This document shows positions 24,600 to 30,325 of a stretch of DNA of 30,325 nucleotides, piece after piece. The position numbers and the translations under genes were made by a program. How positions within the stretch are numbered: position 1 is the first letter of the stretch; each line of letters begins with the position of its first letter. The stretch is from an uncultured Fretibacterium sp. (lineage in GTDB: Bacteria > Synergistota > Synergistia > Synergistales > Aminobacteriaceae). The stretch lies in NCBI RefSeq assembly GCF_938030725.1, contig NZ_CALHIQ010000087.1, positions 1 through 30,325 of the forward strand. The letters run 5' to 3'. The notes under the pieces were generated by a model, which was not told where the DNA came from, ran no database searches, and saw nothing but the letters and a program-made list of their open reading frames with translations.

Positions 24600-25712
24600 A
24601 TGGACGGGAAGAACCTGAAGAAGATTGTGGAGCTGCGCCACGAACTGCACGCGCACCCGGAGCTCGCGATGCACGAGGGCTGGACGAAGCGGTGCTTGAT
24701 GGACTTCATCGGGGCGAACACGACGCTTGCGGTGGTGGACTGCGGCGGGTGGTTCTACGCCTCCCGATACCGCGAGGGGACGCCTGCTGTCGCCTTCCGC
24801 GCGGACATGGACGCCCTGCCGATCCCGGAGACCATTTCGCTCCCCCATGCGTCAGAGAACCCGGGCGTATCGCACAAGTGCGGCCACGACGGGCACAGCG
24901 CCGCCCTCTGCGGCCTGGCCCTGGAGCTGGAGGCCATGGAGTGCCCCCGGTCCGTCTACCTGATCTTCCAGCAGGCGGAGGAGACCGGACAGGGGGGAGC
25001 CGCCGCAGCGGCCCTGCTGCCGGAGCGTCACGTTTCGGAGGTCTACGCCTTCCACAACCGGAGCGGCTATCCGGAGGGCAGCGTCATCCTTCGGAACGGC
25101 CTGTGCCAGTGCGCGTCCAGGGGGCTTACCGTCCGCATGACGGGCCGTCGGTCCCACGCCAGCGAGCCGGAGAAGGGAAACAACCCAGCCTTCGCCCTGG
25201 CGGCCTTGGTGGCGGAGGTGAGGGCCCTGTTGGCGCGCCCCCACCGGGGGATGGTGCTGGCCACGGTCGTCAACCTGTCGGTGGGCCGGCGGGACTTCGG
25301 CATCTCGCCGGGCGAGGGCGAAGTGTCCATGACGCTGAGGGCCGACGACGAGGCGGAGATGGAGGCCTTCGAGGCGGAGGTGCGGGGCCGGGCCATCGCC
25401 CTGGCCACGGCGGAGGGCCTGGAGGTGGGGTTCGACGTTTCGGACCCCTTCCCGGCGACGGTGAGCGACGCGGGCTGCGTCGCAAAAATCGAGGCGGCGG
25501 CCGGACGGCTGGGACGTCCGGTCGTCTGGATGGAGGCCGCTTGGCGTGCGTCGGAGGACTTCGGCCACTACACGAAGCGGTGTCCCGGCGCCATCTTCTA
25601 CGTCGGGAACGGCGCGGACTGGTCCGCGCTGCACACGCCGGAGTACGACTTCAACGACCGCATCCTCGAAGCGGCGGTGGACGTGTTCCGCGAGGTTTAC
25701 CGGGGCGCATAG
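24600..25712 (+). CDS. M20-family amidohydrolase (AmhX/hippurate-hydrolase-like)
   Basis: A 370-residue metallohydrolase that would release an amino acid by cleaving an N-acyl or amide bond. Metal and catalytic residues typical of the M20D group are visible: RADMDALP (67-74), Cys94 and His96 in KCGHDGH, Glu127-Glu128 in QQAEETGQG, His152 in AFHN, and a late His in ALHTPEYDFND. The dimerisation domain lies roughly between 170 and 285 (MTGRRSHASEPEKGNN). The ATG at 24600 follows GAGGAGGGA. The -10-like TATAAT upstream may give it its own transcript, but it is on the same strand as the symporter and creatininase genes. Confidence 0.9.
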   Translation: MDGKNLKKIVELRHELHAHPELAMHEGWTKRCLMDFIGANTTLAVVDCGGWFYASRYREGTPAVAFRADMDALPIPETISLPHASENPGVSHKCGHDGHSAALCGLALELEAMECPRSVYLIFQQAEETGQGGAAAAALLPERHVSEVYAFHNRSGYPEGSVILRNGLCQCASRGLTVRMTGRRSHASEPEKGNNPAFALAALVAEVRALLARPHRGMVLATVVNLSVGRRDFGISPGEGEVSMTLRADDEAEMEAFEAEVRGRAIALATAEGLEVGFDVSDPFPATVSDAGCVAKIEAAAGRLGRPVVWMEAAWRASEDFGHYTKRCPGAIFYVGNGADWSALHTPEYDFNDRILEAAVDVFREVYRGA

Positions 25713-25753
25713 CCGTCGGCGAAACGCCTTCGAGTTCGAGGGAGGCGCCTGTG

Positions 25754-25793
25754 GAAAGAAAAGGATGCGCCCGGCGTCATGCCGGGCGCATCC
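25754..25793 (-). terminator. Strong intrinsic terminator of the isc operon
   Basis: GGATGCGCCCGGC and GCCGGGCGCATCC form a perfect 13-bp stem with loop GTCAT. On the minus strand TTTTCTTT follows, so it terminates the isc operon. It may also stop the convergent M20 transcript, with less T on that side. Confidence 0.9.
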
Positions 25794-25841
25794 TCGTGCG
25801 TAGGGATTGCGTGCCGCTTAAAGGAGGCGACGCGAAGCGCG

Positions 25842-26117
25842 CTAGAGCTCCTGAAGGTATTGAAAGAAATCTCGAATGGCCTTGCCGTTGGTCCAGGCGA
25901 TGTTGACGGAATGGCTGAGCTGCAGCTCCCCGTCGGTGTGGATCAGGGTGTGGCAGACGAAGGCTCTGTCCGTAAATTCGAGGTCGAACTTGAAGCGGAC
26001 GTTGAAGCTCTCGTCCATGGCCATGTACTTGCCCTCGTCGGACTCGTACAGCGCCAGCCCCTTGTTCAGCATGGTTCGTTCAAGGTACTCAACGATGACG
26101 CTCGAGATGTTTTTCAT
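25842..26117 (-). CDS. Small protein of unknown function at the end of the isc operon
   Basis: A 91-residue protein I do not recognise. It is soluble and mildly acidic, with no signal peptide and a single Cys in RAFVCHTLIH. Alternating hydrophobic residues in the middle suggest beta strands between an N-terminal helix (VIVEYLERTM) and a C-terminal helix (AIRDFFQYLQEL), the look of a small alpha-beta domain. It has a strong ribosome site (AGGAGG, 7-base spacing), starts 44 bases after iscU, and is followed directly by the operon terminator. That layout supports co-expression with Fe-S assembly; a role there is inference. Confidence 0.75.
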   Translation of the reverse strand: MKNISSVIVEYLERTMLNKGLALYESDEGKYMAMDESFNVRFKFDLEFTDRAFVCHTLIHTDGELQLSHSVNIAWTNGKAIRDFFQYLQEL

Positions 26118-26161
26118 CCGGTACCTCCTTTATCGACGGCGCCGGCGGCCCTCCGAAACGG

Positions 26162-26575
26162 CTAGTCGCCGTGCTTTTCCATCGGAATGGCCGCCATACC
26201 GTGCTTCGTTCGATAGTCGTTCAGCGCGGCGTGAATGGCCTCCTCCGCCAGGACCGAACAGTGCATCTTGACGGGTGGAAGTCCGTCAAGCGCCTCGGCT
26301 ACGGCCTGATTGGTCATATCCCAGGCTTCGTCGATGGTCTTGCCCTTGATGAGCTCGGTCGCCATGCTCGACGAGGCGATGGCCGACGCGCACCCGAACG
26401 TCTTGAACTTTACGTCCTCGATGACGTTCTGATCGTTCACCTTCAGGTAAATCTTCATGATGTCCCCGCACTTGGGGTTCCCCGCCTCGCCCACCCCGTC
26501 CGCGTCCTTGAGCTCGCCCACGTTGCGCGGGTTGGTGAAGTGGTCCATCACCTTCTGACTGTAATCCAGTGCCAT
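26162..26575 (-). CDS. iscU: Iron-sulfur cluster scaffold protein IscU/NifU-N
   Basis: A 137-residue scaffold on which [2Fe-2S] clusters are built with sulfur from IscS. The three conserved cysteines are present: Cys36 in NPKCGD, Cys62 in FGCASA and Cys106 in MHCSVLAEEA. Asp38 of the CGD motif, which controls cluster release, is also present, and His105 precedes the last Cys. The ATG at 26575 follows GGAGGGG. The longer open frame upstream does not look like protein. It lies 124 bases after iscS on the same strand. Confidence 0.95.
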   Translation of the reverse strand: MALDYSQKVMDHFTNPRNVGELKDADGVGEAGNPKCGDIMKIYLKVNDQNVIEDVKFKTFGCASAIASSSMATELIKGKTIDEAWDMTNQAVAEALDGLPPVKMHCSVLAEEAIHAALNDYRTKHGMAAIPMEKHGD

Positions 26576-26699
26576 GCTATCCCCTCCAAAAAGGGTGTTC
26601 TTATTGTACCTCATTCTCGCCGGGAACGAAAGAATCCCCGTAAACGAAAGACACTGAAACGGGGCAGATTTTCCTCTGGTGAAGCGCCCCCGCCTCGGT

Positions 26700-27893
26700 C
26701 TACAGCTCGCCGATCCCCTTGAGGTAGTCCTCCCACAGGGGGGACATCTCGCGGCGCCGGGCCACGATCTTCGGCAGCACGTCCAACACGTAGTCCACGT
26801 CCTCGTCCGTCGTTTCCCGGCCAAGCGTCAGGCGCAGGGAGCCGTGGGCCATCTCGTGGGACAGCCCCAGGGCCAGCAGCACGTGGGACGGGTCCAGGGA
26901 CTCGGAGGAACAGGCACTGCCCGTGGAGGCGTAGATGCCCTTCGCGTCCAGGTCCAGCAGGAGCGTCTCGCCCTCGACGCCGATGAAGCTGAAGTTCGCG
27001 TTGTTGGGCAGGCGAAGTTCGCCCCGGGCACCGTTCAGCTTCGCGTGGGGGACCTTCGTCAGGATGCCGTCGATCAGGCGGTCCCGCAGGGCGGAGATGC
27101 GGGGCTTGTCCTCAGGAAGCCGGGACTTCATGAGGACAATGGCCGCCCCCAGCCCCACGATGCCCGCGATGTTCTCCGTGCTGGCGCGCCGTCCGTGCTC
27201 CTGAGCGCCGCCGTGAATGAAGTTCTCGAGGCGCAGGCCCTTCCTCAGGTAAAAGGCCCCCGTCCCCTTCGGGCCGTACATCTTGTGCGCGGACAGGGAG
27301 AGCATGTCGATGTTCAGCGCCCGGACGTCGATGTCCAGCTGGGCCGCCGCCTGTACGGCGTCCGTGTGGAACGGGATGCCGCGCTCGCGGCACAGCTCGC
27401 CGATCTCCCCGATGGGCTGGATGGTCCCCACCTCGTTGTTGGCGAACATTACGGAAACGAGGCCCGTCCGGTCCGTCAGGGCGGCCTTCAGGTCCGAAAC
27501 GCGCACCCGCCCCTCGGAGTCCACGGGCAGGTAGGTGACCTTGAGGCCCTCCACCCTCTCCAGGTAGGCCGCCGTGTGGAGGATGGCGTGGTGTTCGATC
27601 TGGGTCGTGATCAGATGGTCCTTGCCCTGGGCGCGCATCCGCTCCATCGTGCCCTTCAACGCCCAGTTGTCCGCCTCGGTGCCGCTGGCGGTGAAATAGA
27701 CCTCCGACGGGTCCGCGGAGAGCGCGGCCGCCACCTGTCCTCTGGCCTTTTCGATGGCCTCCCGGCTCCCCCTGGAGAGGGAGTAGACGGAGGACGGGTT
27801 GCCGTAGACTTCCGTGAAATAGGGCGTCATCGCCTTCAGGACCTGGGGGTCCGTGGGCGTCGTTGCCGCGTGATCCATGTAAACGCTTTTCAT
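26700..27893 (-). CDS. iscS: Cysteine desulfurase IscS/NifS
   Basis: A 397-residue PLP enzyme that removes sulfur from cysteine and passes it to IscU as a persulfide. It begins YMDHAATTP, has the ASGTEADNWAL and IEHHAIL motifs, and its PLP lysine is Lys204 in SAHKMYGPKG. The sulfur-carrying cysteine is Cys328 in STGSACSSES. GGGAGG precedes the ATG. The length and all key residues are normal. It lies between iscR and iscU, 110 bases after iscR, in a minimal isc operon. Confidence 0.96.
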   Translation of the reverse strand: MKSVYMDHAATTPTDPQVLKAMTPYFTEVYGNPSSVYSLSRGSREAIEKARGQVAAALSADPSEVYFTASGTEADNWALKGTMERMRAQGKDHLITTQIEHHAILHTAAYLERVEGLKVTYLPVDSEGRVRVSDLKAALTDRTGLVSVMFANNEVGTIQPIGEIGELCRERGIPFHTDAVQAAAQLDIDVRALNIDMLSLSAHKMYGPKGTGAFYLRKGLRLENFIHGGAQEHGRRASTENIAGIVGLGAAIVLMKSRLPEDKPRISALRDRLIDGILTKVPHAKLNGARGELRLPNNANFSFIGVEGETLLLDLDAKGIYASTGSACSSESLDPSHVLLALGLSHEMAHGSLRLTLGRETTDEDVDYVLDVLPKIVARRREMSPLWEDYLKGIGEL

Positions 27894-28003
27894 AGTACAG
27901 AACCTCCCTTCCGCAGGTCCCTTGGTACGTCCCGCGGTCAGTCCTGGTTTTTCGGTCGCTTCCCTCCCGTTGCAAAGGGCGGGAAAACTCCCATCCGACG
28001 CGC

Positions 28004-28489
28004 CTATGGGTGGGCCTCCTGGCGCTTCACCGCGCGCGCTACGGCGGCACGCCGCAGCGGGTCCACCGTCTTCCTTGCCCGGAGCGCCCTGTCCTTTTTG
28101 GCGAGGTCCTCCAGGGTCGTGCCGTCCAGGATGCCGTCGATGGAGATTCGTAGCCTGTTCCAGAGGTCGAAGGTCGAGCAGGTGGGGGCGTTCGCACAGC
28201 CCTTTTCGCTCTGGCAGGAGCCGAAGAGGATCTCCTCGCCCAGCGCGGCGATGACCTCCGATACCGTGATCTCCTTCGCCGGACGCGCAAGGAGATAGCC
28301 GCCCTGAGCCCCTCGCACGCTCTTCAGGATGTTGCTGCGGCGAAGCTTTGCGAAGAGCTGTTCGAGGTAGTTCACCGGAATGTTTTGACGCCGTGCGATA
28401 TCGCTGACGGAAACCGGAGCGTCCTGCTGCTGAACGCAGAGGTCCGTCAGCGCTCTCAGTCCGTATCGGGTCGTGGTTGACAGCTTCAT
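28004..28489 (-). CDS. iscR: Rrf2-family iron-sulfur regulator IscR
   Basis: A 161-residue Rrf2-type transcription factor that senses cluster supply and controls the isc operon. It begins MKLSTTTRYGLRAL, the conserved start of the winged-helix domain, and contains VRGAQGGYLLAR. Cys92, Cys98 and Cys104 are spaced C-x5-C-x5-C, exactly as the [2Fe-2S] ligands of E. coli IscR. I placed the start at ATG 28489 behind AGGGAG; an upstream extension of the frame runs into the promoter. It is the first gene of the operon, so it probably autoregulates. Confidence 0.94.
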   Translation of the reverse strand: MKLSTTTRYGLRALTDLCVQQQDAPVSVSDIARRQNIPVNYLEQLFAKLRRSNILKSVRGAQGGYLLARPAKEITVSEVIAALGEEILFGSCQSEKGCANAPTCSTFDLWNRLRISIDGILDGTTLEDLAKKDRALRARKTVDPLRRAAVARAVKRQEAHP

Positions 28490-28513
28490 TGCGTCATCTC
28501 CCTTCTTCCGCAA

Positions 28514-28542
28514 AGCATAGCATATCGTATTAAGCCCATCAA
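28514..28542 (-). promoter_or_regulatory. Promoter of the isc operon
   Basis: On the minus strand TTGATG and TATGCT are separated by 17 bases, 24 bases upstream of the iscR start codon. An inverted repeat lies just upstream of its -35. Confidence 0.7.
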
Positions 28543-28550
28543 GATTTGAA

Positions 28551-28568
28551 ACGTCATGCGTTTGACGT
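28551..28568. promoter_or_regulatory. Inverted repeat ACGTCA-N6-TGACGT, possible operator
   Basis: Two perfect 6-bp arms lie 8 bases upstream of the iscR -35, between iscR and hutU. It has the size of a dimeric regulator site. The regulator is unknown. Confidence 0.5.
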
Positions 28569-28582
28569 ATTCTGGCGCTTTT

Positions 28583-28608
28583 GCACGTCCGTTTTTTTGA
28601 TGACGTGC
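28583..28608. promoter_or_regulatory. Inverted repeat GCACGTC-N12-GACGTGC overlapping the hutU promoter
   Basis: Two perfect 7-bp arms share the GACGT core with the neighbouring repeat. The right arm enters the hutU -10 region, so a bound protein could repress hutU. Confidence 0.5.
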
Positions 28609-28614
28609 TATAGT
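28606..28614 (+). promoter_or_regulatory. Extended -10 promoter of hutU
   Basis: TGCTATAGT matches an extended -10 element; the -35 region is poor. The leader to hutU would be about 117 bases. Confidence 0.5.
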
Positions 28615-28737
28615 TATAACAACCGAGTAAAAACGCCTGAACCCTTGGAAGCGCTTTGTTAATAGGCTAAAGTGGTCTTTCTGGCCGCTGGGCCGCCGTT
28701 CAATCGACCCGATCAAATCGAGAGGAGATGCTTTTGC

Positions 28738-30325
28738 ATGGCTGTGGACGAGAGGGTAACGTTGTCGCTGGACTTCCCCGACGGGCTTCCCGCGCGCCCG
28801 GAGTTCGACCCGCAGTACCGCCGCGCGCCGGACCGTGGGTACACCCTGAACGAGAAGGAAACGGTGCTGGCCCTGGCCAACGCGCTGCGCTACATCCCGG
28901 AGCGCTTCCATCGGGAGCTTGCGCCGGAGTTCCTGGAGGAGCTGCGCACGCGGGGTCGCATCTACGGCTACCGCTTCCGCCCCGAGGGCAAGCTGTGGGG
29001 CAAACCGATCGGCGAGTACCGGGGGCGCTGTGCGGAGGGGCGCGCCTTCCAGGTGATGATCGACAACAATCTGGACTTTGACGTGGCGCTCTACCCCTAC
29101 GAGCTCGTCACCTACGGCGAGACGGGGCAGGTGTGTCAGAACTGGATGCAGTACCTCCTCATCAAAAGGTACCTGGAAAACCTGACCCAGGACCAGACGC
29201 TGGTGGTGGAGTCGGGGCACCCCCTGGGGCTCTTCCGGTCCAGGCCGGAGGCGCCGCGGGTCGTCGTCACCAACGCCCTGATGGTGGGGCTCTTCGACAA
29301 TCAGGAGGAGTGGCACCGCGCCATGCAGCTCGGCGTGGCGAACTACGGCCAGATGACCGCGGGCGGCTGGATGTACATCGGCCCCCAGGGCATCGTGCAC
29401 GGCACGTTCAACACGGTGCTCAACGCCGGTCGGAAGAAGTTCGGCAACAAGCCGGACGTGCTGAAGGGGCGCATCTTCGTCACGTCCGGCCTGGGCGGCA
29501 TGAGCGGCGCGCAGCCCAAGGCCGCGGACATCGCGGGCTGCGTCTCCATCACGGCGGAGGTGGACGAGTCCCGCATCCGGACGCGCCACGACCAGGGCTG
29601 GGTGCAGGAGGTCTGCCGGACGCCGAAGGAGGCCTTTGACCGGGCCCAGGAGCAGATGAAGAAGGACGACGTCCACTCCATCGCCTTCCACGGCAACGTG
29701 GTGGACCTGCTTCAGTACGCTGTGGACGAGGGCATCGGCATCGACCTGCTCTCCGATCAGACCAGTTGCCACGCGGCCTACGACGGGGGCTACTGCCCGG
29801 CGGGCATCACGTTCGAGGAGCGCACGCGCCTCCTGAAGGAGGACCCGGCGCGGTACCGTGCGCTGGTGGACGAGACCCTGAAGCGCCATTTCCGTTTGAT
29901 CAAGGCGTTGGTGGACCGCGGGACGTACTTCTTCGACTACGGCAACGCCTTCCTGCGCACGGTGTTCGACGCGGGCGTCACCGAGATCGCGAAGAACGGC
30001 AAGGACACCTACGACGGCTTCATCTTCCCAAGCTACGTGGAGGACATCATGGGCCCCATGCTGTTCGACTACGGCTACGGGCCCTTCCGTTGGTGCTGCC
30101 TGTCCCGTGACCCCGAGGACCTGCGGAGGACGGATCGGGCGGCCATGGACTGCATTGACCCGGACCGCCGTCAGCAGGACAAGGACAACTGGATCTGGAT
30201 CCGGGACGCGGAGAAGAACGCTCTCGTGGTGGGGACCCAGTGCCGCATCCTGTATCAGGATGCGGAGGGGCGCGTGCGCATCGCGCTGAAGTTCAACGAG
30301 ATGGTGCGCAACGGGGAGATCGGGC
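28738..30325 (+). CDS. hutU: Urocanate hydratase HutU (3' end outside the window)
   Basis: Urocanase adds water to urocanate in histidine degradation using tightly bound NAD+ as electrophile. The frame is open for 529 residues to the window end. Motifs include NWMQYLLIKRYLENLT, GGWMYIGPQGIVHGTFNT, the NAD+-site TSGLGGMSGAQPKAADIAG and SDQTSCHAAYDGGYCP, with the FDYGNAFL segment later. The visible length already nears the ~557 residues of E. coli HutU with more to come, which suggests the longer form seen in anaerobes. The start is ATG 28738 behind AGAGGAG. It fits histidine fermentation; other hut genes would lie to the right. Confidence 0.94.
   Translation, partial: MAVDERVTLSLDFPDGLPARPEFDPQYRRAPDRGYTLNEKETVLALANALRYIPERFHRELAPEFLEELRTRGRIYGYRFRPEGKLWGKPIGEYRGRCAEGRAFQVMIDNNLDFDVALYPYELVTYGETGQVCQNWMQYLLIKRYLENLTQDQTLVVESGHPLGLFRSRPEAPRVVVTNALMVGLFDNQEEWHRAMQLGVANYGQMTAGGWMYIGPQGIVHGTFNTVLNAGRKKFGNKPDVLKGRIFVTSGLGGMSGAQPKAADIAGCVSITAEVDESRIRTRHDQGWVQEVCRTPKEAFDRAQEQMKKDDVHSIAFHGNVVDLLQYAVDEGIGIDLLSDQTSCHAAYDGGYCPAGITFEERTRLLKEDPARYRALVDETLKRHFRLIKALVDRGTYFFDYGNAFLRTVFDAGVTEIAKNGKDTYDGFIFPSYVEDIMGPMLFDYGYGPFRWCCLSRDPEDLRRTDRAAMDCIDPDRRQQDKDNWIWIRDAEKNALVVGTQCRILYQDAEGRVRIALKFNEMVRNGEIG

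Noticed and set aside
28486..29889. Long minus-strand open frame over hutU
   Set aside because: It is the shadow of hutU, whose own frame shows clear urocanase motifs but runs off the window end.
1..30325. CRISPR arrays, insertion sequences and prophage genes
   Set aside because: I looked for regular repeats and mobile-element proteins and saw none.

Overview
The window looks like chromosomal DNA from a member of the Synergistota, an anaerobic amino-acid and peptide fermenter. The best evidence is the protein that ends at the left edge. Its tail is a Gly/Ser-rich linker, then CNAGYAF, a hydrophobic helix and a basic end, which matches the Synergist-CTERM sorting signal known from that phylum. 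The DNA is GC-rich, so long antisense open frames are common; I treated them as shadows of real genes. I see no transposase, integrase, phage gene or CRISPR array.

Layout. 1-153: tail of a surface protein, then a bidirectional hairpin. 291-5683 (minus): an Opp/Nik-type ABC importer (binding protein, two permeases, two ATPases) behind a cobalamin riboswitch with a terminator. 5788-6835 (plus): smpB and ssrA, the trans-translation pair. 6874-7390: a DinJ/YafQ-type toxin-antitoxin pair. 7757-13559 (minus): a complete oppABCDF oligopeptide importer. 13722-14369 (plus): an orphan ParA-like ATPase. 14438-19941 (plus): a third importer, dppBCDF followed by dppA. 20108-25712 (plus): an M28-like metallopeptidase, a small YhdT-like membrane protein, a sodium:solute symporter, a creatininase-family amidohydrolase and an M20 amidohydrolase. 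25754-28542 (minus): iscR-iscS-iscU and a small unknown gene, closed by a strong terminator. 28606 to the right edge (plus): hutU (urocanate hydratase), cut by the window end.

How it fits together. Three Opp-family importers, two metallohydrolases, a symporter and a histidine-degradation enzyme suit a cell living on peptides and amino acids. SmpB, tmRNA and a YafQ-type ribosome-dependent RNase toxin are neighbours and all act on translation. IscR, IscS and IscU form a minimal Fe-S assembly operon, and IscR keeps its three cluster cysteines.

The most notable points are: the B12 riboswitch in front of an Opp-type importer, making it a candidate cobalt, nickel or corrinoid transporter; the unknown 91-residue gene at the end of the isc operon; an M28-like peptidase with His where the catalytic Glu is expected; the symporter/creatininase/M20 cassette of unknown substrate; and two inverted repeats between iscR and hutU.
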